Shown here: positions 24,749 to 32,053 of the stretch, in pieces | Numbering within the stretch: the stretch's first letter is position 1 | Layout: each line of letters begins with the position of its first letter | Assembly (NCBI GenBank): GCA_002385485.1 | Contig: DGDP01000036.1 | Coordinates: 1,546-40,036 of the forward strand | DNA: 38,491 nt | Reading direction: 5' to 3' | From: Acetomicrobium sp. UBA3949 | GTDB taxonomy: Bacteria; Synergistota; Synergistia; Synergistales; Acetomicrobiaceae | Translations under genes and position numbers: made by a program | Notes under the pieces: model-generated | Database searches by the model: none | What the model saw: the letters and a program-made list of their open reading frames with translations, nothing else | What the model was told of the DNA's origin: nothing

Positions 24749-25862
24749 CTTTTTCACCTTCCATAAAAGCGTTTGCTCCCCATCGCCCCGGCCCCGTCGC
24801 TGAGACCAGGCCGCGAGACTCAAGTTTTGTCAACGTAGTAAACACCTGGGCAGGCGTCATTTTACATTCTAGGGAGATATTGTCAACAGTCCTATCGCCC
24901 TTCTCCCTTAAAAGCCCGTAAACCCGCCTTTCTCCATCGTTCAACTCCGCCAAAGACATTTCGCTTTGTTCCTTTACCAAAAACCCTTCGGGAGAGCCCT
25001 TCATCAAATGCACGAAGGAATCCACATCGATCAATGGATACGCTCCATCGAATATCAGCAGATTGGAACCCCTGGCCACTCCTTCGTTGATCCTTCCGGG
25101 AACAGCCCAAAGCTCCACTCCGCATTCCATGGCAATTCGCCCTGTGATCATGGCCCCGCTTTTAATGGGAGCCTCTACCACTACGACCACCTCAGCCAAC
25201 CCCACAATTATCCTGTTGCGCTCCGGAAAATTCCACGGCATGCCCTTCGTCCCGAGGGGGTATTCAGAGATCAGGGCTCCCCTTTCCTTCAAACCCTCAA
25301 ATAGGGTCTCGTTTTTAGCAGGATAACATACATCCACTCCCGTTCCAAAGACAGAAAGGGAAACTCCTCCGGCTTCCAGAGCTCCCCTATGAGCTCTTTC
25401 GTCTATTCCGTAAGCGCCGCCGCTTACGATGGGAAAACCCTCTTCGGCCATTTTAAAGGCCAACTCAAAAGCAACCCTTCCACCGTAGTTGCTACATCTT
25501 CTCGTGCCCACCAAGGCCACGGCAGCTTTGCCTAATTTGGGGCTGTTCCCCCACCAGTAAAGCAACAGAGGAGGGTCGGGCAATCGATCCAGGGAAGAGG
25601 GGTAACCCTCCTCTCCCCACACAAGAATTTCAACGCCCTTTGCACGACATCGCTCCAGTTCCCTGAAATGCCAACCTTTTGACAGCATCTCATACCATCT
25701 TTGGATGACGCCCTCCGATCTCGTAAGCTCCCTTATCGCAGAGGGAGAGGAAGCAAGGTCAGACAAGGATAGGGATTTGCATTTCAAATCGCTTATCAAA
25801 TGGCCATTGAACTGCCTTAGAGCGTTCAAGGCAAGAAGGATCGACAATTCCTCATCTTTCAA
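24738..25862 (-). CDS. dprA: DprA DNA-processing protein
   Basis: 374 aa. A helical N-terminal region is followed by the DprA Rossmann-like domain with VGTRRCSNYGGRVA, IVSGGAYGIDERAHRGAL, GTGVDVCYPAKN, ISEYPLGTKGMPWNFPERNRIIVGLA and SGAMITGRIAMECG (about 115-290). A C-terminal winged-helix region (about 315-370) follows. DprA loads RecA on incoming single strands during transformation. The start is a TTG at 25862, because GGGGAGG is exactly seven bases upstream; an earlier TTG at 25898 has no ribosome site and lies inside comM. The gene overlaps comM by 11 bases. With comM it hints at natural competence. Confidence 0.94.
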   Translation of the reverse strand: MKDEELSILLALNALRQFNGHLISDLKCKSLSLSDLASSPSAIRELTRSEGVIQRWYEMLSKGWHFRELERCRAKGVEILVWGEEGYPSSLDRLPDPPLLLYWWGNSPKLGKAAVALVGTRRCSNYGGRVAFELAFKMAEEGFPIVSGGAYGIDERAHRGALEAGGVSLSVFGTGVDVCYPAKNETLFEGLKERGALISEYPLGTKGMPWNFPERNRIIVGLAEVVVVVEAPIKSGAMITGRIAMECGVELWAVPGRINEGVARGSNLLIFDGAYPLIDVDSFVHLMKGSPEGFLVKEQSEMSLAELNDGERRVYGLLREKGDRTVDNISLECKMTPAQVFTTLTKLESRGLVSATGPGRWGANAFMEGEKGVV

Positions 25863-27354
25863 AGAAAAAACCTCCCCTATAGGCCAACGCTTCAGCAAGG
25901 TGGGGCTCGTCGACCGTTTTATCTCCAGCGAGATCGGCTATGGTCCTTGCAACTTTGAGGACGCGACTGAATCCTCGCCCGGTAAGTTTAAATGCAGTGC
26001 CAAGCGACTTGAGAAAGGCCCTGCCGTTTTTGGACAAACCGAGATGCTTCTTTATCATGTTTTCCCTCAGTTCGGCATTGCACTTCACGCCAAAGGGGCC
26101 CCATCTTTCAATCTGAAGCGCTCTGGCCTTTATCACTCGCTGTCTTATTTCGAATGAACTTTCGGCAGCTCCGTCCAATTCCAGCAATTCATCGGGCGTA
26201 AGCCTCGGTATCTGCAGCTTAAGGTCAATACGGTCCAGTATGGGGCCGGACAGCTTTCTCGAGTACCTCTCTATATCGCCCGGCGAACACGTGCAATTTC
26301 TCTCAGAATCGCCTAAATAACCGCAGGGACATGGATTAGACGCCGTTACGAGCAATACCGAAGCAGGATAGACAATGCTTCCGGCCGCCCGGCTGACGGT
26401 TATGCACCCGTCCTCCAGCGGCTGCCTCAGCGCCTCCAGTACGTCCCTTCTGAACTCGGTTATTTCGTCCAAAAAAAGTACACCCCTATGTGCAAGGCTG
26501 ATCTCCCCCGGCCTTAGATCCGTTCCTCCGCCGCAGAGTGCTACCACGCTTGCCGTATGATGCACAGGCCTGAAGGGCCTGGTCCTCTCGACTTCGATCG
26601 AGACTCCTCGAGCGCTTCTTATCCTCATAACCTCTATCAATTCTTCATCCGAAAGAGGGGGAAGAATGCCGCGAAGGGCCTTGGCCAACATGGTCTTGCC
26701 AGAACCCGGAGCGCCGATTAAAGCTAAATTATGATGGCCCGCTGCAGCAATTTCCATGCCCCTCTTGGCAGCGACATGTCCCTTTATGTCGGCGAAATCC
26801 GGCTCAACCTCGACCACTTTCGCCTTGGGTAGAGTGAAATCGAGCTTCTTCAGCCTACTCTCGCCCCTTAGATGTGAAAACAGCTCCGCAATGTTCGAAC
26901 AACTGTAGACTTCAACCCCTTGGACCATGGAAGCTTCCGGGGTATTTCCTCGGGGGATGAAAAGAGGAAGGCCCATCTCGCGGGAAAGGAAGGCTGCGGG
27001 CACTCCCCCCTTAACCTTGCGCAAACGCCCGTCCAAAGCCAGCTCTCCCATGAAAATCCCACTGACGTCCTTTGGTATAAAACCGGCTTCTCTGGCAATA
27101 CCGACAGCTATGGGCAAGTCAAGGAGAGCACCCTCCTTGGGCAAATCAGCCGGTGCCAGGTTTACAGCTATATGACCCTTAAGCTTAATCCCCAAGGTTC
27201 CCAGCGCAATGCGCACCCTTTCCCGTGCCTCCTTGACTGCAGTATCAGCTAAACCAACAATTGATATGGAAAACAAACCTCCAGTGATACATACTTCCAC
27301 CTCTACGGGAAGAGCATCGATACCTCTCAATGTAAGACCGTAAATGCGATTCAT
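25852..27354 (-). CDS. comM: ComM/YifB-type AAA+ ATPase (Mg chelatase-like)
   Basis: 500 aa. It has an N-terminal Lon-protease-like domain (about 1-165) with LADTAVKEARERVR and VNLAPADLPKEG. The AAA+ core has Walker A GAPGSGKT (214-221) and Walker B in GVLFLDEITEF. A cysteine-containing insertion SNPCPCGYLGDSERNC (about 325-345) and a C-terminal Mg_chelatase_C helix bundle with SGRGFSRVLKVARTIADL-type sequence follow. ComM is a hexameric helicase that promotes branch migration in transformation. It starts directly after the yraN stop (zero-base gap). Confidence 0.95.
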   Translation of the reverse strand: MNRIYGLTLRGIDALPVEVEVCITGGLFSISIVGLADTAVKEARERVRIALGTLGIKLKGHIAVNLAPADLPKEGALLDLPIAVGIAREAGFIPKDVSGIFMGELALDGRLRKVKGGVPAAFLSREMGLPLFIPRGNTPEASMVQGVEVYSCSNIAELFSHLRGESRLKKLDFTLPKAKVVEVEPDFADIKGHVAAKRGMEIAAAGHHNLALIGAPGSGKTMLAKALRGILPPLSDEELIEVMRIRSARGVSIEVERTRPFRPVHHTASVVALCGGGTDLRPGEISLAHRGVLFLDEITEFRRDVLEALRQPLEDGCITVSRAAGSIVYPASVLLVTASNPCPCGYLGDSERNCTCSPGDIERYSRKLSGPILDRIDLKLQIPRLTPDELLELDGAAESSFEIRQRVIKARALQIERWGPFGVKCNAELRENMIKKHLGLSKNGRAFLKSLGTAFKLTGRGFSRVLKVARTIADLAGDKTVDEPHLAEALAYRGGFFFER

Positions 27355-27732
27355 CTATATCATTCCTAACGTAATATCTTTGATGTACTCACACTCATAT
27401 TCTTTTGGAACGTCACCGCCCAACGTTATGCCCATAACATCCAACCTCCAGGGGCCATCCCATTCAAGCCTCTCCACTAGCAGGCTGCCTGCGCGAAGAA
27501 GCCTTTTGACCTTTCTGGGACCGACGCTTTCTGTGGGAGACTGCACCTTTCCTTTCGTGCGCACCCTGACCTCCAGGATCACCAACTCATCGCCGTCCAG
27601 GGCGACAATGTCAAGCTCTCCTCCCCTGAAAGTAACGTTTCTCATCAAAATCTCATAACCCATCCGAGACACTATGGAAGCGGCCAAATCCTCCCCCCAG
27701 CGCCCCAGGTCCTTTTTATTCTTATTATCCAT
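27355..27732 (-). CDS. yraN: YraN family (UPF0102) nuclease-like protein
   Basis: 125 aa with the conserved UPF0102 core: GRWGEDLAASIVSRMGYEIL (about 10-29), NVTFRGGELDIVALDGDELVILEVR (about 32-56), where E and the D-x-D/E-x-K-like acidic residues resemble a restriction-endonuclease fold, and LDVMGITL near the end. The biochemical function of the family is uncertain; it is usually next to rnhB. The start ATG 27732 overlaps the preceding gene by eight bases; the longer open frame to 27840 adds 36 residues foreign to the family. Confidence 0.9.
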   Translation of the reverse strand: MDNKNKKDLGRWGEDLAASIVSRMGYEILMRNVTFRGGELDIVALDGDELVILEVRVRTKGKVQSPTESVGPRKVKRLLRAGSLLVERLEWDGPWRLDVMGITLGGDVPKEYECEYIKDITLGMI

Positions 27733-28027
27733 CTTTCCCGAGTACTTCTCCTCCGGCAGAATCGATTTTACTGAGGAAAACCAGTATCCTGGCAACGGCA
27801 AGATAGGCTTCTTCCGGTATCTCCTCCCCAAGGTTGACACCCAAAAGCACCGATACCAACAGGGAATCTTCCACGAGGGGTATTCCCCTCTTTCGAGCTT
27901 CGTCTATTATCTTTTCAGCTATCCATCCTCTGCCGGATGCGATTACCCTGGGCGCACTGTCCGTTTTTTTGTCGTAACGAAGCGCTGCAGCTTTTTTGAT
28001 ATCCCCTTTTTCTCTATCCACCGTCAT
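27725..28027 (-). CDS. Stand-alone FlhB C-terminal domain protein (YlqH/FhlB type)
   Basis: 100 aa resembling only the cytoplasmic domain of the flagellar export switch protein FlhB: KKAAALRYDKKTDSAPRVIASGRGWIAEKIIDEARKRGIPLVEDS lies at about 11-55 and SVLLGVNLGEEIPEEAYLAVARIL at about 58-81. It has no membrane segments and lacks the NPTH autocleavage site, the residues around it being replaced at the N-terminus. This is the arrangement of Bacillus ylqH. A modulatory role in flagellar export is inferred. Its ATG overlaps the preceding stop (ATGA). Confidence 0.85.
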   Translation of the reverse strand: MTVDREKGDIKKAAALRYDKKTDSAPRVIASGRGWIAEKIIDEARKRGIPLVEDSLLVSVLLGVNLGEEIPEEAYLAVARILVFLSKIDSAGGEVLGKDG

Positions 28028-28983
28028 GCCTCCGCCTCAAATCCCTGATAGGCTACATTTCTGATTTCTTTTATCGGACCCAGATTGAGATATATCAACT
28101 GAAGAGACAAACTTTTTAAGGCTTTCTCGAGGTGAGACAACTCCTTGGAGATAAGCTCTTTAACGACATCGCTTTTAGGGCGCAAGGTCACCCCGTAGGC
28201 ATTGTCCGCAAAAACCAGCTCACCTTCCACAAGGCCGATATTATAACCTTCGAAATGAAACAAGAGTTTAACGACCTTTTTCGGTTCTTCCTGTGAGGAA
28301 ATCCAGATCTTAACGCTTTTATCGCCGTCCAGATGAAAAAGAAGCGGCAGAAAATTATAGGGATAAATTACGTTCTTAAGGGGGCGCGCAAGGAGCAGCA
28401 AGGATTTGAGGTATGCAGTTGCTTCCGAATCTTTCATTTCCTCCGGATTTTTAAGTGTGTCTTTTATATGCTTTTCGTATTTTCTGATTTCTACGTCAGT
28501 CAGCCCCAAATACCATGAAAGTGTTTTGACATTGGCTTCGTCCAAAGGAAGGCCTCGTGCGTAAAGCTCGATCAAAATAGAAAGGTTATCGTCGCTACCG
28601 GCCATTTTCATCAACAAAGAAGAAAGCGCTTTGATGAGGCCTTCGGTAACCGGAAGCTGCCTGTCCAGCAAAGCCTGAAGGATGGATCGTTCAAAGTCTG
28701 TCAGCTTTTGATGCAAAGCCGTCTCGTCCTGTTTGATCTTCAGCAGAGGAGGTATGTGCGTAGAATCCCATATGCCGACAAAACGCTCCCCAACCTCAAG
28801 GTCAAGAGAAGAGGCTGCATACATCCGTTGGCCCTGGATCTCAACTATGTACCCGTCACCCCTTTTTTCGAGGACCAGGCCTTTAACCAAAGAGCCGTTT
28901 GGAATTGCCGAAGAAGGGCGTATTGCCGACAATTCCTGTGCATTAAATTTAGCGAATTCCGGCCCTTGAACGTTACCGGTCAT
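28024..28983 (-). CDS. Hypothetical protein, YlqG-like / FliK-like
   Basis: 319 aa with no signal peptide or membrane segment. It sits between rnhB and the FlhB-like gene, the position of Bacillus ylqG, a distant FliK-like protein. A short beta region (about 30-85, SLVKGLVLEKRGDGYIVEIQGQ) precedes a helical middle (about 95-210), and the C-terminal part (about 225-310) resembles a FliK/Flg_hook-like fold only in outline (ISSQEEPKKVVKLLFHFEGYNIGLVEGELVF). Pairing with a soluble FlhB domain would parallel the FliK-FlhB pair; this is inference. Its ATG overlaps the rnhB stop by 11 bases. Confidence 0.6.
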   Translation of the reverse strand: MTGNVQGPEFAKFNAQELSAIRPSSAIPNGSLVKGLVLEKRGDGYIVEIQGQRMYAASSLDLEVGERFVGIWDSTHIPPLLKIKQDETALHQKLTDFERSILQALLDRQLPVTEGLIKALSSLLMKMAGSDDNLSILIELYARGLPLDEANVKTLSWYLGLTDVEIRKYEKHIKDTLKNPEEMKDSEATAYLKSLLLLARPLKNVIYPYNFLPLLFHLDGDKSVKIWISSQEEPKKVVKLLFHFEGYNIGLVEGELVFADNAYGVTLRPKSDVVKELISKELSHLEKALKSLSLQLIYLNLGPIKEIRNVAYQGFEAEA

Positions 28984-29554
28984 CGTCTTTCACAACTTTC
29001 CATTTGAATGTTTTTCTGTGAATGGGAGAGGCGCCCATTAACGCCAAAGCTCTCCTGTGTTCCTTTGTGGGATAGCCTTTGTGCACGGCAAAGCCATAAC
29101 CCGGATAGAGCTTATCGTATGCGCACATCACCCTATCCCTTATGACTTTAGCGACGATAGAGGCAGCTCCTACTACCAGGATATTTTTGTCCGCCTTTGG
29201 CAAGGCTTTTTGGGGGAAGGGCAAACCGGGTATTTTTTGATTGCCGTCTACAATCACGATATCGGGCGACAGGGGGAGAGAGGAAACCGCCTTTTCCATG
29301 GCCCATAAAGTCGCTTGAAGGATGTTTGTTCTGTCGATAAACCACGGATTTGCAGCCTGGGCTCTATAGACAAAACCATAACGCAGAAGAAGGAGAAATA
29401 TCTCTTCCCGCCTCTTTGGAGACAGGGTTTTTGAATCGGCTACGCCCACAGACTTCAGCAGAGGCATCCTTTCCCTCGTAGCCGCAACGGCTGCAGCGAC
29501 CACGGGCCCGGCCAAAGGACCTCTTCCGGCCTCATCGACCCCTACTACGATCAT
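28973..29554 (-). CDS. rnhB: Ribonuclease HII
   Basis: 193 aa enzyme that removes ribonucleotides and RNA from RNA-DNA hybrids. The catalytic acidic residues are D7 and E8 in GVDEAGRGPLAGP and D103 in IVIVDGNQ, with ADSKTLSPKRREEI and GAASIVAKVIRDR as further family motifs. Start ATG 29554 follows the rbgA stop by one base (TAAAATG); an upstream frame to 29599 lies inside rbgA and adds non-family residues. Confidence 0.96.
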   Translation of the reverse strand: MIVVGVDEAGRGPLAGPVVAAAVAATRERMPLLKSVGVADSKTLSPKRREEIFLLLLRYGFVYRAQAANPWFIDRTNILQATLWAMEKAVSSLPLSPDIVIVDGNQKIPGLPFPQKALPKADKNILVVGAASIVAKVIRDRVMCAYDKLYPGYGFAVHKGYPTKEHRRALALMGASPIHRKTFKWKVVKDDDR

Positions 29555-29555
29555 T

Positions 29556-30374
29556 TTAAGGCATCTCCAGCGTAAAGGATCCCAACTTGCCGGCGGCAAA
29601 GCGTTCGAGCAAATATTGACCCGCTCTCGTCAAGTCTACATCGCCTCCAGAGACAAGGGCGCCTATTTTACGACCAATCTCGGCGAGATATTCTGCCACA
29701 TCTTTATCTTCGGAAAAATTCAAGGAAAACTTTTCAAGCAACCTGGAAATTGAACCTGAAGAGCGCAAAAACTCCAGCAGTTGGAGGGCCAACGTCTCAT
29801 GATCTCCCACGACATCCGCCTTGGAACACCCAAGCCATGTCAGCATCACGTGGGTTTCTCGATCAGCCTTTGGATCCAGGATTCCGGGAGAATCGACGAC
29901 TAGCAAGTTACCCGATCTGTACCACGATATTCCCCTGGTTATACCCGGTATTCCTCCCACCTTGGATGCCTTTTTACCGATCAGAGCGTTGAGCAACATG
30001 GATTTGCCTACATTGGGTATACCCACAATGGCAACCCTCAATTCCCTCCACTTCGGCCGATTTTTGCATATTTCAAAAAGTTTGCCCGTCAACTCCCTTG
30101 GAACTCCCCTCCTCAGGTTCAAGGCGAAGGTGGGGTAAAGTTTGTACAACTCTTTAATCCAGATTTTCGTCTTTTCCTCCTCCGCCAGGTCTCTTTTGCT
30201 CAATACTATACAAACAGGCTTCAGCTTGGCCAGCTCGCCGATAAGGGGAGAAGAAGTGGTAAAAGGGGCTCTGGCATCCCTTACCTCTATAAATACATCG
30301 ACTTGAGAAGCCAGTTCGGCCAGCCTTCTTCTCCCTTTTTCCATATGACCTGGATACCAGACAGTCCTCGTCAT
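29556..30374 (-). CDS. rbgA: RbgA/YlqF ribosome biogenesis GTPase
   Basis: 272 aa circularly permuted GTPase that matures the 50S ribosomal subunit. The permuted order is visible: G4-type LSKRD (58-62) comes before G1 GIPNVGKS (118-125), then GIPGITRG (141-148) and G3 DSPGI (161-165). The N-terminal WYPGHMEKGRRRL (6-18) is diagnostic of YlqF. ATG 30374 overlaps the lepB stop as TGATG; an upstream open frame to 30458 lies within lepB. It is second in the operon after lepB, as in Bacillus. Confidence 0.96.
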   Translation of the reverse strand: MTRTVWYPGHMEKGRRRLAELASQVDVFIEVRDARAPFTTSSPLIGELAKLKPVCIVLSKRDLAEEEKTKIWIKELYKLYPTFALNLRRGVPRELTGKLFEICKNRPKWRELRVAIVGIPNVGKSMLLNALIGKKASKVGGIPGITRGISWYRSGNLLVVDSPGILDPKADRETHVMLTWLGCSKADVVGDHETLALQLLEFLRSSGSISRLLEKFSLNFSEDKDVAEYLAEIGRKIGALVSGGDVDLTRAGQYLLERFAAGKLGSFTLEMP

Positions 30375-30880
30375 CACTTGGGCACCCCTATTCTGCTCAA
30401 GGGCCAATAACGGAAAAAAGCGGGGCCAAGCAGATAGTTTCTGGGAACAAAACCCCAAAAGCGACTATCCTGCGAATTTGGACGATTATCGCCCATCATG
30501 AAATATTGCCCCCTTGGAACTGTCGTCTTCTCCATGCTGAGAAAGTCCCTGTTCTTCACGTAAGGCTCTTCGAGAACTTCTCCATTTATATAAACTATAC
30601 CGTTTTTTATCTCGACAGTTTCGCCGGGAAGAGCTATCAATCGCTTTACGAAATCCCTCGTCGGATCGAGGGGATATCGAAATACCACTATTTGACCTCT
30701 CTTGGGTTCAGAAAACCGATACCAAAACTTTGCCACCAACACCCTGTCGCCCGGCATCAGGGTAGGTATCATTGAACCGCTGGGAATCCAGAATGCCTGA
30801 ACCACAAAAGTCCTCAAAACCAAGGCCAAAATCAATGCCCAAATCAAAGTCTCGATTAATTCTCTCCACCATGGCTTCAT
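30374..30880 (-). CDS. lepB: Signal peptidase I
   Basis: 168 aa. One N-terminal membrane anchor (about 9-30) precedes the catalytic domain. Ser36 lies in IPSGSMIPTL and Lys78 in DFVKRLIALPGE, the serine-lysine dyad of type I signal peptidases. MGDNRPNSQDSRFWG (box E) follows. It cleaves signal peptides of exported proteins outside the membrane. ATG 30880 is preferred; TTG at 30901 would extend it by seven residues. It is the first gene of the long housekeeping operon, with a candidate promoter at 30934-30963. Confidence 0.95.
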   Translation of the reverse strand: MKPWWRELIETLIWALILALVLRTFVVQAFWIPSGSMIPTLMPGDRVLVAKFWYRFSEPKRGQIVVFRYPLDPTRDFVKRLIALPGETVEIKNGIVYINGEVLEEPYVKNRDFLSMEKTTVPRGQYFMMGDNRPNSQDSRFWGFVPRNYLLGPAFFRYWPLSRIGVPK

Positions 30881-30933
30881 GTCGATAATTACACCCCACA
30901 AGATTATTGGTTAAACTCCGTCACATGAATGTC

Positions 30934-30963
30934 TTTATAACCCTATTCAATGCCCAAAATCAA
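30934..30963 (-). promoter_or_regulatory. Candidate sigma-A promoter of the lepB operon
   Basis: Minus-strand TTGATT (30963-30958), an 18-base spacer, and TATAAA (30939-30934). The predicted transcript start leaves a leader of about 45-50 bases to the lepB ATG at 30880. Confidence 0.4.
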
Positions 30964-30972
30964 GAGGAAATG

Positions 30973-31503
30973 TCAATTCTTTGGCGGATCCTTTCTGATC
31001 GTTATATAACAATAGGGAGAAATAACTATATATCCAAGTTTTTTGGAACTACTTCCAGGACCTGTGGTCACCTTCAACGTCAGACCGGGAGTGAGCGTAT
31101 GCCATTCAGGGGAATACACCGAAAAACTCTCCGACGCGCTCATCCCCCTGAAATAACAGCTTCTACCCGTATCAAATACTTTTTCATCGAGAGTGTCAAG
31201 CCATTGGATCCGCAGCGTGTCTGTGGAAGCAGAACGGGTCGTATATTTAAAGATGAAAGGCCTGTCGGCTTGGGCTGCTTCGATAAAGATGCCCTGAATC
31301 CATATGTGAGCCTTTTTGAATTCTATGAGAGCGAATACCTCTTTGGCCGCGCTGACGGCCAGTCCAATGCCGCCCACAGTTGAAGAAAAAATGAAAATTA
31401 CTATCAACAGCTCGACAAGGGAAAGCCCGTTTCTTGGCGAAAAAAACAGGACCCTCCTCTCAAGAGAGAGGGTCCTGAACGTCTTTGAATTTTTAAGACT
31501 CAT
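30973..31503 (-). CDS. Type IV prepilin-like (pseudopilin) protein
   Basis: 176 aa from ATG 31503. A prepilin cleavage site G26-L27 is followed by SLVELLIVIFIFSSTVGGI, with the conserved Glu at mature position 5 and a long hydrophobic helix. The rest (about 60-170) is a small globular domain with two Cys. A 26-residue leader is long; a CTG at codon 19 behind AGAGG would give a normal eight-residue leader, but CTG starts are rare. The first codons also form a terminator for iorAB. The gene overlaps the iorB stop by 11 bases. No other pilus genes are in the window, so the role is unknown; a minor pilin or competence pseudopilin is possible. Confidence 0.7.
   Translation of the reverse strand: MSLKNSKTFRTLSLERRVLFFSPRNGLSLVELLIVIFIFSSTVGGIGLAVSAAKEVFALIEFKKAHIWIQGIFIEAAQADRPFIFKYTTRSASTDTLRIQWLDTLDEKVFDTGRSCYFRGMSASESFSVYSPEWHTLTPGLTLKVTTGPGSSSKKLGYIVISPYCYITIRKDPPKN
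31440..31476 (-). terminator. Rho-independent terminator of iorAB inside the prepilin gene
   Basis: Nine-base perfect stem AGGACCCTC (31476-31468 read on the minus strand) with GAGGGTCCT (31456-31448) and a short partly paired loop, followed by G and seven T on the minus strand (31446-31440). It lies about 16 bases after the iorB stop. Confidence 0.85.
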
Positions 31504-32053
31504 GCGTTGCCATTTTGCCGAGATCGAGCGCTTTCATGTTATCATCGAGAAACTTCGCAGGGCTTAGCTTGGAAACAGCATCCTCTACCTCGTCGAAAGA
31601 GATGCCCCCTAAGTTTAAAGCACCCATGGCACCCAAAATCAATACGTTCAAAAACAGATAATTACCCTTCATATGTTCGTTCAATATTTCGTATCCCTTC
31701 AAAAGAAAGGTGGAAATATTTCTTTTTGTAAGGTATTTCTTCAGGCTCTCGTTTTGAAAGACCTCCATCTTATGGACATTAATTATGCCGTATCCTCCGT
31801 TTTTCAGGAAGTGGAGATTTCTTATCGCCTCGTTTTGATCGAAGGCCAGGAGCACGTCGGCATCGCCGGCACTTATCAATGGGCTTTTGTATGATCCTAC
31901 TTTAAAGTGACTGATAACGGAGCCTCCACGCTGAGCCATACCGTGAACTTCGCTTCCAATCACGTTTTCTCCTCTTTTTATTGCTATCTCCCCTAAAACG
32001 CGACTGGCAAAGAGTATTCCCTGCCCGCCAAGACCAACGATGATGTATTGCAT
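31493..32053 (-). CDS. iorB: Indolepyruvate ferredoxin oxidoreductase, beta subunit
   Basis: 186 aa pyruvate/ketoisovalerate oxidoreductase gamma-like domain protein. Its MQYIIVGLGGQGILFASRVLG start and GSEVHGMAQRGGSVISHFKVG (about 34-54) are the POR-gamma signatures; DADVLLAFDQNEAIRN follows. With IorA it oxidises aryl pyruvates from Trp, Tyr and Phe to acyl-CoA, reducing ferredoxin. ATG 32053 overlaps the iorA stop by one base (TAATG). Confidence 0.94.
   Translation of the reverse strand: MQYIIVGLGGQGILFASRVLGEIAIKRGENVIGSEVHGMAQRGGSVISHFKVGSYKSPLISAGDADVLLAFDQNEAIRNLHFLKNGGYGIINVHKMEVFQNESLKKYLTKRNISTFLLKGYEILNEHMKGNYLFLNVLILGAMGALNLGGISFDEVEDAVSKLSPAKFLDDNMKALDLGKMATHES

Noticed and set aside
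22749..24823. Upstream extension of topA by 25 codons
   Set aside because: The extension lies inside dprA and lacks family similarity; GTG 24748 has a good ribosome site and gives the normal TopA N-terminus.
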